9,659 nucleotides of DNA from contig CAYUSA010000077.1 of the NCBI GenBank assembly GCA_964447335.1, forward strand, positions 1 through 9,659, written 5' to 3'. The position numbers and the translations under genes are program-made. Position 1 is the first letter of the stretch, and the number at the start of each line of letters is the position of its first letter. A model generated the notes under the pieces. It had not been told where the DNA came from, made no database searches, and was given only the letters and a program-made list of their open reading frames with translations. The DNA is from HRBIN12 sp964447335 (GTDB lineage: Bacteria; Actinomycetota; UBA4738; HRBIN12). Shown one piece after another: positions 1 through 6,142 of this stretch.

Positions 1-177
1 CTCTTGCACGGCGTCGGCCAACGCGTCGGCCGAGAGGTCGCGGAACCCGTCGCGGTGCCCGAGGTCGCGGAGCCCGTGGCGGCCGCCGCGCCAGAGCCCG
101 AGCCGGAGGCCGAGGAGGACGTCTCCCTGGAGTCGATCCTCGAGGACCTGAAGCGTCGCGAAGGCCGCACGGACTAA
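1..177 (+). CDS. rpsA: C-terminal tail of a protein, probably 30S ribosomal protein S1 (5' end outside window)
   Basis: The frame is open from base 1 to a TAA at 175-177 and gives 58 residues. The visible part is a low-complexity acidic and Pro/Ala-rich stretch with two near copies of EVAEPVA, followed by a short helical end, SLESILEDLKRREGRTD. No S1 RNA-binding domain lies inside the window. The S1 call is inferred from two points: actinobacterial S1 proteins usually end in an acidic Ala/Pro/Glu-rich tail with a short terminal helix, and rpsA is the usual gene just upstream of coaE in that phylum. S1 binds mRNA on the small ribosomal subunit. The next gene starts four bases after the stop, so the two are probably co-transcribed. 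Another acidic-tailed protein cannot be excluded. Confidence 0.55.
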   Translation, partial: LLHGVGQRVGREVAEPVAVPEVAEPVAAAAPEPEPEAEEDVSLESILEDLKRREGRTD

Positions 178-181
178 CCCG

Positions 182-796
182 ATGCTGCTCGTCGGCCTCA
201 CCGGCGGCATCGGCTCCGGGAAGACGACCGTGGCGCGCTTGCTCAAGGAGCGCGGGGCCGTCGTATTCGACGCCGACGCTCTCGCGCGGAGCGCCACCAT
301 GCCGGGGACGCCGGGGCACGAGCGCGTCGTCGAGCGGTTCGGCTCGAACGTGCTCGCGCCCGGGGGCGACATCGACCGTGAGGCGCTCGCGAGCATCGTG
401 TTCTCCGATCCCGCGGCACGGCGCGACCTCGAGGCCATCGTGCACCCGGAGGTGCGACGGCGGTTCGCCGAGGGCGCCGAGGCCTACCGGGACACCGATC
501 GCGTCGTGGTGTTCTCCTCGCCGCTCCTCGTCGAGACGGGGATGCACACGGCGTTCGAGGTCCTGATCGTCGTCGCGACCACGGTTCAGACGCAGGTGGA
601 GCGGCTCCTGCGCGATCGGGGTATGGCCGAGGCCTCCATCCGGGGCCGGATCGCGGCGCAGCGGCCGCTCGAGGACAAGGCCGCGGTCGCGGACATCCTC
701 ATCGACAACGAGGGCGATCTCGAGGAGCTGGCCGGCCAGGTGGACCGCGCGTGGGCCGAGCTGAGCGCGCGAGCCGCGGTGGCGACCGGGCGCTGA
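182..796 (+). CDS. coaE: Dephospho-CoA kinase
   Basis: This enzyme phosphorylates the 3'-hydroxyl of the ribose of dephospho-CoA with ATP, the last step of coenzyme A synthesis, in the cytoplasm. The 204 residues match the usual length of the family. A P-loop, GGIGSGKTT, lies at residues 8-16. It is followed by FDADALAR (29-36) with the conserved Asp pair, LEAIVHPEV (83-91), PLLVETG (114-120), the Arg-rich lid segment around RDRGMAEASIRGRIAAQ (144-160), and ADILIDNEG (170-178), the usual late strand of the family. The ATG at 182 puts the P-loop at the expected distance from the N-terminus. No clear Shine-Dalgarno sequence precedes it. With only four bases after the upstream stop, translational coupling to that gene is likely. 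The identification is secure. Confidence 0.97.
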   Translation: MLLVGLTGGIGSGKTTVARLLKERGAVVFDADALARSATMPGTPGHERVVERFGSNVLAPGGDIDREALASIVFSDPAARRDLEAIVHPEVRRRFAEGAEAYRDTDRVVVFSSPLLVETGMHTAFEVLIVVATTVQTQVERLLRDRGMAEASIRGRIAAQRPLEDKAAVADILIDNEGDLEELAGQVDRAWAELSARAAVATGR

Positions 797-843
797 GGGC
801 TCCACGCGAGCGCGAGCGCGGGGCCGCCCGCCCCCACGACCGA

Positions 844-849
844 TATCCT
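844..849 (+). promoter_or_regulatory. Candidate -10 element (TATCCT) for a leaderless HAD gene
   Basis: TATCCT fits the TAnnnT pattern of actinobacterial -10 elements. It lies in the 61-base gap after coaE. Eight bases separate it from the GTG at 858, so transcription would begin at or within a base or two of the start codon. No Shine-Dalgarno sequence is present between them and no recognisable -35 box stands 16-18 bases upstream. A leaderless transcript is inferred from the spacing only. Confidence 0.45.
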
Positions 850-857
850 TTCGCGCC

Positions 858-1556
858 GTGAGGTACGCGGCCGTCTTCTTCGACGCCGGGGAGACCCTCG
901 TCCATCCCCATCCGACCTTCCCCGACCTGTTCGCACGGATCCTGCAGGAGCAGGGGCACGACGTCGATGCCGAGACGGTCAGGGAGCGGATCCACGTGGT
1001 CTTCGACCGGTTCAAGCGCGCCGCCGACACGAACGAGCTGTGGACGACCTCGCCCGAGCGATCGCGCGCCTTCTGGCACGACGTGTACGGGGTGTTCCTC
1101 GCGGACCTCGGCATCTCCGAGGGCGACGGGCTCGTCGACCGGATGTACGCGGCGTTCACCGACCTCGCGAACTACGTGGCGTTCGAGGACGTGCAGCCGG
1201 TCTTGCAGACGCTGCTCGACGCCGGGCTCGAGCTCGGCGTCGTGTCGAACTTCGAGGAGTGGCTCGAGCGGCTCCTGGAGGAGCTCGGCCTGCGGCACTA
1301 CTTCCGCGTGCGGGTGATCTCGGGGATCGAGGGCGTGGAGAAGCCCGACCCGCGGATCTTCCACCTCGCGATGGAGCGCGCCGGCGTTGGCCCCGAGGAG
1401 TCGGTGTACGTCGGCGACAACCCGGAGTTCGACGTCGGTCCGGCGGCCGCCGTCGGGATGTTCCCGGTCCTGATCGACCGCAGGGGGCGGTTCCCGGACG
1501 CGGACGTCACGAGGATCACCTCGATGGCCGAGCTCCCGGGGGTGCTCGGATTGTGA
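858..1556 (+). CDS. HAD superfamily hydrolase, HDHD3/REG-2-like
   Basis: This is a 232-residue cytoplasmic protein with the HAD Rossmann fold; such enzymes usually cleave phosphate monoesters. Motif I is FFDAGETL (7-14) with nucleophile Asp9. Motif II is VVSNF with Ser130. The motif III lysine is Lys162 in GVEKPDPRIF. Motif IV is YVGDNPEFDVGPA (184-196) with Asp187 and Asp192. Residues from about 17 to 108 form an alpha-helical cap. The order and the KPDP(R)IF and VGDN motifs resemble the HDHD3/REG-2-like branch. The position two after the nucleophile, normally the acid/base Asp, is Gly11, so ordinary phosphatase activity is uncertain. The start is a GTG with no Shine-Dalgarno sequence, just after a candidate -10 element. 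The TGA stop overlaps the GTG of the next gene. The substrate cannot be deduced. Confidence 0.88.
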   Translation: MRYAAVFFDAGETLVHPHPTFPDLFARILQEQGHDVDAETVRERIHVVFDRFKRAADTNELWTTSPERSRAFWHDVYGVFLADLGISEGDGLVDRMYAAFTDLANYVAFEDVQPVLQTLLDAGLELGVVSNFEEWLERLLEELGLRHYFRVRVISGIEGVEKPDPRIFHLAMERAGVGPEESVYVGDNPEFDVGPAAAVGMFPVLIDRRGRFPDADVTRITSMAELPGVLGL

Positions 1557-1930
1557 GCGAGCCGGAGCGCGTGTTCACCGTGACCGAGGCCGAGGCGATG
1601 CTCGAGGACCTCCGTCCGCGCCTCGCGCGGATCCGCGAGACGCGCGAGGTCGTCATCCGCAGCTCGGAGCTGGTGAAGGAGCGGGTCGCGAGCGACGGCG
1701 GCGGGGTGGCCGGCGAGCCGGCGTACTGGGAGGCCGCGCGGGCGCTGCGGGCCGAGCTCGAGTACCTGGCCGCCGAGGATGTCGTGCTCCGCGATCCGGG
1801 GTCGGGCCTCGTGGATTTCCTCGGCGAGGTCGAGGGTCGTCGCGTGTGGCTCTGCTGGCGGGTCGGCGAGGAGCACGTCGCGCACTTCCACGAGCTGGAC
1901 TCGGGGTTCTCGAGCCGGAGGCCGCTGTGA
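1553..1930 (+). CDS. DUF2203 family protein
   Basis: This is a 125-residue soluble protein whose function is unknown. It shows the marks of the DUF2203 family. The N-terminus is VFTVTEAEAMLEDLRPRL (7-24), followed by a long charged helix (about 25-45) and a second helix (57-75). The conserved C-terminal core contains GLVDF (85-89), RRVWLCWRVGE (96-106) and HELDSGFSSRRP (113-124). The GTG start is chosen because it overlaps the HAD stop as GTGA and puts the family's typical FT..EA opening near the N-terminus. The frame is open further upstream, but those codons lie inside the HAD gene and are a shadow. The stop overlaps the next GTG in the same way, so the gene is translated as part of the 858-3377 chain. 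No catalytic residues are apparent. Confidence 0.85.
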   Translation: MSEPERVFTVTEAEAMLEDLRPRLARIRETREVVIRSSELVKERVASDGGGVAGEPAYWEAARALRAELEYLAAEDVVLRDPGSGLVDFLGEVEGRRVWLCWRVGEEHVAHFHELDSGFSSRRPL

Positions 1931-2931
1931 GCGAGCGCTCCCGCGTCGTCGTGATCGGCACGACCGCCGACGAACCGCCCCCCGGCATCCACGTGGTCGA
2001 GGGCGTCGTCGACCTCGCGTACGCCGCGAGCGTCGAGGGCGTCGTCGACCTCGCGTACGCCGCGAGCGTCGAGGACCTGCGGCGCGAGCTCGAGGGCGCC
2101 GATGTGTCGTTCGCCTGGCGTTCCCGCGAGCTGCTGCCGGCCGCGTGGTCGAGTGCGAGCTCCTTGAAGTGGATCCAGGCCGCCTCCGCCGGCGTCGACG
2201 GGCTCCTGTTCCCCGAGCTCGTCGAGAGCCACGTCGTCCTCACGAACGCTCGCGGCGTGTTCGACGCCGCGATGGCCGAGTACGTCCTCGGGCTCGTGCT
2301 CCTGTTCGCGAAGGATCTCATCGGGGTGCTCGACCGCCAGGCTCGGCGCGAGTGGCGTCACGGGGACACCGAGACGCTCGAGGGCAAGCGCCTGCTCGTT
2401 GCCGGCGCCGGCCCCATCGGGCGCGCGATCGGCAAGGCCGGCCGGTCCTTCGGGATGCTCGTCCGGGGTCTCGGTCGTACGCCGCGGCCCGGCGACGCCG
2501 TCTTCGGGACCGTGCTCGGGGTGGAGGACCTGCACGACGCCGTCGGCTGGGCGGACTTCGTGGTCGACACCCTGCCGGGAACCCCGGCCACCCGGCACCT
2601 GTTCGATCGAGACACCTTCGCGGCGATGAAGCCGTGGGTCCGGTTCCTCAACGTGGGGCGGGGGAGCACGGTGGACGAGGAGGCGCTCGTGGAGGCGCTC
2701 CGGTCCGGCACGATCGCGGCAGCCGCACTCGACGTGTTCGAGGACGAGCCGCTGCCGCCGGACTCGCCGCTGTGGACGATGCCGAACGTCGTCGTCTCAC
2801 CCCACGTCGCCGGCGACTTCGCCGGCTGGCGCGAGGCGGTCGTCGAGCTGTTCGTCGAGAACCTCGAGCGCTACCTCACCGGGAACCCGCTCCGCAACGT
2901 CGTGGACAAGCAACTGGGGTTCGTGCCGTGA
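1927..2931 (+). CDS. D-2-hydroxyacid dehydrogenase (NAD(P)-dependent) with internal duplication
   Basis: This 334-residue enzyme belongs to the family that interconverts 2-oxo acids and D-2-hydroxy acids with NAD(H) or NADP(H) in the cytoplasm. The nucleotide-binding domain begins around residue 105. It contains GAGPIG (160-165, the GxGxxG turn), NVGRG with catalytic Arg245, DVFEDEP (269-275) with the catalytic Glu, and SPHVAG with His293. The region at the usual cofactor-specificity site reads GRTPRPGD (183-190), without an obvious acidic residue right after the strand, so NADP use is possible. The GTG start overlaps the DUF2203 stop as GTGA and lies directly before the first beta strand, RVVVIG. 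An upstream ATG at 1846 is inside DUF2203 and was rejected. Residues 25-48 are a perfect double copy of EGVVDLAYAASV. Substrate is unknown; glyoxylate/hydroxypyruvate-type reductases are possible. Confidence 0.9.
   Translation: MSERSRVVVIGTTADEPPPGIHVVEGVVDLAYAASVEGVVDLAYAASVEDLRRELEGADVSFAWRSRELLPAAWSSASSLKWIQAASAGVDGLLFPELVESHVVLTNARGVFDAAMAEYVLGLVLLFAKDLIGVLDRQARREWRHGDTETLEGKRLLVAGAGPIGRAIGKAGRSFGMLVRGLGRTPRPGDAVFGTVLGVEDLHDAVGWADFVVDTLPGTPATRHLFDRDTFAAMKPWVRFLNVGRGSTVDEEALVEALRSGTIAAAALDVFEDEPLPPDSPLWTMPNVVVSPHVAGDFAGWREAVVELFVENLERYLTGNPLRNVVDKQLGFVP
1999..2070 (+). repeat. Perfect 36-bp tandem duplication, in frame, inside the dehydrogenase gene
   Basis: Bases 1999-2034 and 2035-2070 are identical, and each encodes EGVVDLAYAASV (residues 25-36 and 37-48). 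The two copies differ at no base, synonymous sites included, so the event is recent or an assembly artefact. A short match of about 3 bases continues on either side. The reading frame is kept and 12 residues are added to the N-terminal part of the substrate-binding domain. Confidence 0.97.
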
Positions 2932-3377
2932 GCGCACGGAGCGGCGAGAGCGCGATCGTGGTCCGGGACCTCCGGAAGTCCTACGGCGACGTCGAGGCGG
3001 TCCGCGGCGTCGACCTGCGCGTCGAGCGCGGCACGCGATGGCGGTCGCGCTCGCGCTCGTCGTGGTGTGCGCGCTCTTCGGCACGCTCGTGTACGACGAT
3101 CGTGCCGAACGCGGATGCGGCGCCAGCGATCGTGAACGCGACCGTGTTGCCCCTGCTGTTCCTGTCGGACGTGTTCATCAACACGAGCCGGGCGCCGGAG
3201 TGGGTCCAGTGGATCGGCAAGATCTTCCCCGTGAAGCACTTCGCCGAGGCGCTGCAGTCCTCGTTCCTGCCCCAGGTGGTGCCGTGGCGATGGACGAACG
3301 TCGGCATCGTCGTCGTCTGGGGGCTGGCGGGACTGCTCGTCGCCATCCGACGGTTCCGGTGGGAGCCGAGCCGGTAG
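2928..3377 (+). pseudogene. Remnant of an ABC-2 type exporter: ATPase start joined to permease end, with a frameshift
   Basis: The GTG overlaps the dehydrogenase stop as GTGA and opens a typical drug-exporter ATPase: IVVRDLRKSYGDVEAVRG and VDLRVERG, to about base 3031. The P-loop, Q-loop, signature and Walker B are all absent. From about 3038 the sequence encodes the last part of an ABC-2 permease. It starts in a different frame (MAVALALVVVCALFGTLV, 3038-3091) and then, after one extra base near 3092, returns to the first frame as TTIVPNADAAPAIVN, LPLLFLSDVFI, FPVKHFAEAL and a final membrane helix, ending at the TAG at 3375-3377. Removing one T near 3092 gives LVTTIVPNADAAP, the expected family sequence. 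Over 1 kb of ATPase and permease coding appears to be lost. The first frame happens to stay open throughout (149 residues), but the Arg/Ser-rich stretch before TTIVPN is out-of-frame noise. A transport function is very unlikely. Confidence 0.85.
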
Positions 3378-3380
3378 CCT

Positions 3381-3404
3381 GCCAGCCTCCTGGCCAGCCT
3401 CCTG
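3381..3404 (+). repeat. 12-bp direct repeat, two copies, each with a small hairpin
   Basis: GCCAGCCTCCTG occurs twice in a row (3381-3392 and 3393-3404) and is followed by GCCGGC. Each copy, with the next bases, can fold as GCCAG-CCTC-CTGGC, a 5-bp stem with a 4-base loop. The repeat lies four bases after the stop of the exporter remnant and upstream of the importer promoter. It might act as a weak terminator, but there is no U tract. Confidence 0.6.
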
Positions 3405-3431
3405 GCCGGCTTCGTGCGCGAGGGCGTGTGC

Positions 3432-3437
3432 TAGGCT
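3432..3437 (+). promoter_or_regulatory. Candidate extended -10 (TGC-TAGGCT) of the amino-acid importer operon
   Basis: TAGGCT fits TAnnnT and is preceded by TGC, which makes an extended -10. Transcription would begin near base 3444 and leave a leader of about 48 bases before the ATG at 3492. No strong -35 box is visible at 16-18 bases upstream, which is common for extended -10 promoters. The eight bases TAGGCTCG recur exactly at 6811-6818 before the cyclase gene. Confidence 0.5.
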
Positions 3438-3445
3438 CGCGACCT

Positions 3446-3460
3446 GGGCGCGACGCGCCC
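3446..3460 (+). other. Perfect 6-bp inverted repeat in the importer leader
   Basis: GGGCGC, then GAC, then GCGCCC form a perfect stem with a 3-base loop, starting about two bases after the predicted transcription start. It may be a 5'-end stabilising hairpin or half of an operator. In DNA this GC-rich a 6-bp match can also be chance. Confidence 0.35.
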
Positions 3461-3475
3461 GTCCCGTGACGAACC

Positions 3476-3482
3476 GAGGGGG
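3476..3482 (+). promoter_or_regulatory. Shine-Dalgarno sequence of the importer lipoprotein gene
   Basis: GAGGGGG lies 9 bases before the ATG at 3492. It is one of only two good Shine-Dalgarno sequences in the window (the other precedes the cyclase gene), and it fixes the start directly before the lipoprotein signal peptide. Confidence 0.65.
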
Positions 3483-3491
3483 AAACCGACG

Positions 3492-4439
3492 ATGCGCAGG
3501 ACCCTACTTGCCGTCGCCGTGGCCGGGCTCCTGCTCGCCGCGTGCGCCGAGGACCAGCCCGCCGTTGGCACGACCGGCACGACGGGTGCCACCGGCACGT
3601 CGGCCCCGACCGGCGCCACGGGCTACACCACCGCCGCCGAGTGCGCCCAGCAGAACGGAAGCGCCCTCCTGAACGCCGGGGCCCTGACGATCGGGACGGA
3701 CAACCCCGCGTATCCCCCCTACTTCCAGGGCGGGGCCGAGAAGGGGTCCGACTGGAAGATCAACGACCCGAACACGGGCGAGGGGTTCGAGTCCGCGGTC
3801 GGATACGCGATCGCGTCCGGGATGGGGCTCTCGACGGTCACGTGGGTGGTCGTGCCCTTCAAGCAGTCGTACGCGCCCGGTCCCAAGACGTTCGACCTCG
3901 ACCTCAACCAGGTCTCGTACAAGCCCGAGCGCGCCGACGCGGTGGACTTCAGCGAGAGCTACTACGACGTGACGCAGGCTCTGGTGATCCGGAAGGACAC
4001 CCAGATCGCCGGCGCGACGTCGATCGCGGAACTGAGGAGCTACACGCTCGCTGCGCCGCTCGGCACGACCAGCCTCGACGTGATCGAGCAGGTCATCCAG
4101 CCGGACAGCGATCCGGGGGTGTATCAGTCCCTCGCCGACGCCGTGGCGGCCCTCAACGCCGGTCAGGTCGACGGGATCATGGTCGACCTGCCGACGGCCC
4201 TGTACATCGCGGATCCGTACGTGCAGCAGGTGAAGAACAGCACCGTGCTCGCGCAGTTCCCGACGCCGGCGGGCTCCGAGCAGGAGTACTTCGGCGCGGT
4301 CCTGCCCAAGGACAGCGCCCTCACGGCGTGCGTGGATCTCGCCCTGCAGGAGATGAAGGCCGACGGCACCCTGGAGGCCATCACCACCGAGTGGCTGAGC
4401 GAGAAGACGAACGTCGGCGCGGTGCCTGAGTTCAGCTAG
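3492..4439 (+). CDS. Amino-acid ABC transporter substrate-binding lipoprotein (family 3)
   Basis: This 315-residue protein is anchored on the outer face of the membrane, binds a polar amino acid and hands it to the permease. The signal peptide (1-17) ends in a lipobox, LAAC, with Cys18 as the lipidation site. A Gly/Thr linker with collagen-like spacing, including GTTGTTGATG (26-35), runs to about residue 44. The two-lobed binding domain starts at LTIGTDNPAYPPYF (65-78). It includes GEGFESAVGYAIA (96-108), FDLDLNQVSYKPERADAVDF (134-153) where Arg147 corresponds to the ligand-carboxylate Arg, ESYYDVTQALV (155-165), GTTS (191-194), and VDGIMVDLPTA (226-236) whose acidic residues usually hold the ligand amine. 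Cys51 and Cys280 flank the domain and could form a disulfide. Its own promoter, Shine-Dalgarno sequence and the following permease and ATPase define the operon. The exact amino acid cannot be read. Confidence 0.95.
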   Translation: MRRTLLAVAVAGLLLAACAEDQPAVGTTGTTGATGTSAPTGATGYTTAAECAQQNGSALLNAGALTIGTDNPAYPPYFQGGAEKGSDWKINDPNTGEGFESAVGYAIASGMGLSTVTWVVVPFKQSYAPGPKTFDLDLNQVSYKPERADAVDFSESYYDVTQALVIRKDTQIAGATSIAELRSYTLAAPLGTTSLDVIEQVIQPDSDPGVYQSLADAVAALNAGQVDGIMVDLPTALYIADPYVQQVKNSTVLAQFPTPAGSEQEYFGAVLPKDSALTACVDLALQEMKADGTLEAITTEWLSEKTNVGAVPEFS

Positions 4440-4463
4440 CCGGCCGCCGGAACGCGATCAGCG

Positions 4464-5345
4464 GTGGCGTCGATCCGAGACTCGGGCGCCGACCTCCCCG
4501 AGGGGAGCCGGCGCCCGCGTCTGTTCGGAGAGACGTTCAGGCAGGAAGGTGCCAAGGGCGTCACCATCGCGACGGTGAGCACCGTCGTCGTCCTCGGGAC
4601 GCTGGTGTACTTCGTCCTGCACTCGCGATACTGGCCCGACTTCAAGCAGCAGTTCTTCAACGGGGAGCGGTTCGCTGAGGCGTTCCCGGACATCCTGCGC
4701 GCCTTCCGACGCAACATCGCGTACTTCCTGGTGGCCGAGCCGATCATCCTGGTCTGGGCGCTGACGCTCGCGGTCCTTCGCTCGTTGCGCGGTCCGGTCT
4801 TCTTCCCGCTGCGGCTCCTCGCCACGATCTACGTCGACCTGTTCCGCGGCGTTCCGACGCTCCTCGTCATCTACCTGCTCGGGTTCGGGTTGCCGGCGCT
4901 GCAGATCCCCGGGCTGCCCACCGCGCCGTGGTTCTGGGGGATGACCGGTCTGATCCTCAGCTACTCCGCGTACGTGGCCGAGGTCTACCGTGCCGGCATC
5001 GAGTCGGTCCACCCGAGTCAGACGGCCGCCGCCCGAGCGCTCGGCCTGTCGCGTTGGCGGACCCTCCGCTACATCGTGATCCCGCAGGCGGTACGGCGGG
5101 TGATCCCTCCGCTGATGAACGACTTCATCGCGTTGCAGAAGGACACGGCGCTCATCGCGGTCGTCTCCGGCGTCTACGCGGAGGCGTTCCTGATGGGGCA
5201 GATCTACCAGACGGGGAAGTTCAACTTCACGCCGATCCTCGGTGTCGCGCTGTGCTTCCTGGCCATCACGATCCCGATGACCAGGTTCACGGACTGGCTG
5301 CTCGAGCGCCAGCGCCGGCGCCGGCAGGCGGGGGTCGCCGCATGA
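4464..5345 (+). CDS. Amino-acid ABC transporter permease (HisM/GlnP type)
   Basis: This is a 293-residue membrane protein forming the transport channel of the importer, probably as a homodimer because only one permease is encoded. A cytoplasmic N-terminus of about 32 residues precedes the first membrane helix (about 33-52). A long extracellular segment follows, then further helices near 87-106, 115-141, 156-175, 223-243 and 256-275. The EAA loop that contacts the ATPase is QTAAARALGLSRWRTLRYIV plus IP (186-207), with the conserved Gly194 and Pro207. It is preceded by AYVAEVYRAGIESV (169-182), typical of polar amino-acid permeases. The start is a GTG 24 bases after the lipoprotein stop, without a clear Shine-Dalgarno sequence. 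The extended N-terminus and extra outside loop are common in actinobacterial versions. The TGA stop overlaps the ATPase start as ATGA. Confidence 0.94.
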   Translation: MASIRDSGADLPEGSRRPRLFGETFRQEGAKGVTIATVSTVVVLGTLVYFVLHSRYWPDFKQQFFNGERFAEAFPDILRAFRRNIAYFLVAEPIILVWALTLAVLRSLRGPVFFPLRLLATIYVDLFRGVPTLLVIYLLGFGLPALQIPGLPTAPWFWGMTGLILSYSAYVAEVYRAGIESVHPSQTAAARALGLSRWRTLRYIVIPQAVRRVIPPLMNDFIALQKDTALIAVVSGVYAEAFLMGQIYQTGKFNFTPILGVALCFLAITIPMTRFTDWLLERQRRRRQAGVAA

Positions 5346-6103
5346 GCTTCCGGACCGGGACCGAGGTCGTGCGCATCGACGGCGTCCACAAGTCGTTCGA
5401 CAAGCTCCAGGTGTTGAAGGGGATCGACCTATCGGTCGCCGAGCACGAGGTCATCTGCCTCATCGGAGCGTCCGGCTCGGGCAAGTCGACGCTCCTGCGA
5501 TGCGTGAACCTCCTCGAGCCCATCGACGCCGGCCGCGTCTTCGTGCACGGCGAGGAGATCAGCGCCCGAGGCGTGGATGTGAACCGGATCCGGCGCTCGA
5601 TCGGCATCGTGTTCCAGTCGTTCAACCTGTTCCCGCACATGACGGTGCTCCGCAACGTCACGCTCGCGCCCCAGAAGGCGCTGAAGCTCTCCAGGAGTGA
5701 GGCCGACGCGCGGGCCGTCGAGCTGCTCGAACGGTTCGGGCTGGCAGACAAGAAGGACGAGTACCCAGATCGGCTCTCGGGCGGGCAGCAACAGCGGGTG
5801 GCGATCGTGCGGGCGCTCGCGATGCAGCCGGACATCATGCTGCTCGACGAGGTGACGAGCGCGCTCGACCCCGAGCTCGTCGCCGAGGTGCTGAACGTGA
5901 TCAAGGAGCTCGCGGCCGGCGGCATGACCATGCTCATCGCGACGCACGAGATGGGGTTCGCTCGCGACATCGCGAGCCGGGTGTGCTTCCTCGACGCGGG
6001 CGTGATCCTCGAGGAGGGCCCGCCCGAGCAGATCTTCAGCGCCCCGCGCGAGGCGAGGACCCAGCGGTTCCTGCAGAGCATCATCGAGGCCGGGCGCATG
6101 TGA
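5342..6103 (+). CDS. Amino-acid ABC transporter ATP-binding protein (GlnQ/HisP type)
   Basis: This 253-residue cytoplasmic ATPase drives the importer. All ABC motifs are intact. The Walker A is GASGSGKST (42-50). The Q-loop is Gln92 in VFQSFNLFPHMTVLRNV (90-106), which has the NLFPHMT wording of polar amino-acid ATPases. The signature is LSGGQQQR (145-152), the Walker B MLLDE ends in Glu170, the D-loop is SALD (173-176), and the H-loop is His202 in ATHEMGFA. The aromatic stacking residue is Phe19 in HKSFDKLQVLKGI. Length and motifs match GlnQ/HisP/ArtP proteins, with no extra regulatory domain. The ATG overlaps the permease stop, so translation is coupled. Confidence 0.96.
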   Translation: MSFRTGTEVVRIDGVHKSFDKLQVLKGIDLSVAEHEVICLIGASGSGKSTLLRCVNLLEPIDAGRVFVHGEEISARGVDVNRIRRSIGIVFQSFNLFPHMTVLRNVTLAPQKALKLSRSEADARAVELLERFGLADKKDEYPDRLSGGQQQRVAIVRALAMQPDIMLLDEVTSALDPELVAEVLNVIKELAAGGMTMLIATHEMGFARDIASRVCFLDAGVILEEGPPEQIFSAPREARTQRFLQSIIEAGRM

Positions 6104-6142
6104 CGGTCGAGCCGAGCGCGCTCCCGTGACGAACGCGTGGCG

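Noticed and set aside
1516..2598. A 360-residue minus-strand frame across DUF2203 and the dehydrogenase
   Set aside because: It is a codon-bias shadow. It even contains the 12-residue repeat produced by the duplicated DNA of the dehydrogenase, with no family resemblance.
1779..3377. A 532-codon plus-strand frame running through the dehydrogenase into the exporter remnant
   Set aside because: Up to base 2927 it is an Arg-rich out-of-frame reading of DUF2203 and the dehydrogenase. Only the part from the GTG at 2928 has ABC transporter similarity.
3038..3469. A separate 143-residue membrane protein starting at ATG 3038
   Set aside because: Only its first 18 or so residues look like a membrane helix. 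The rest is out-of-frame Arg/Pro-rich sequence, and it is better explained as the pre-frameshift part of the permease remnant.
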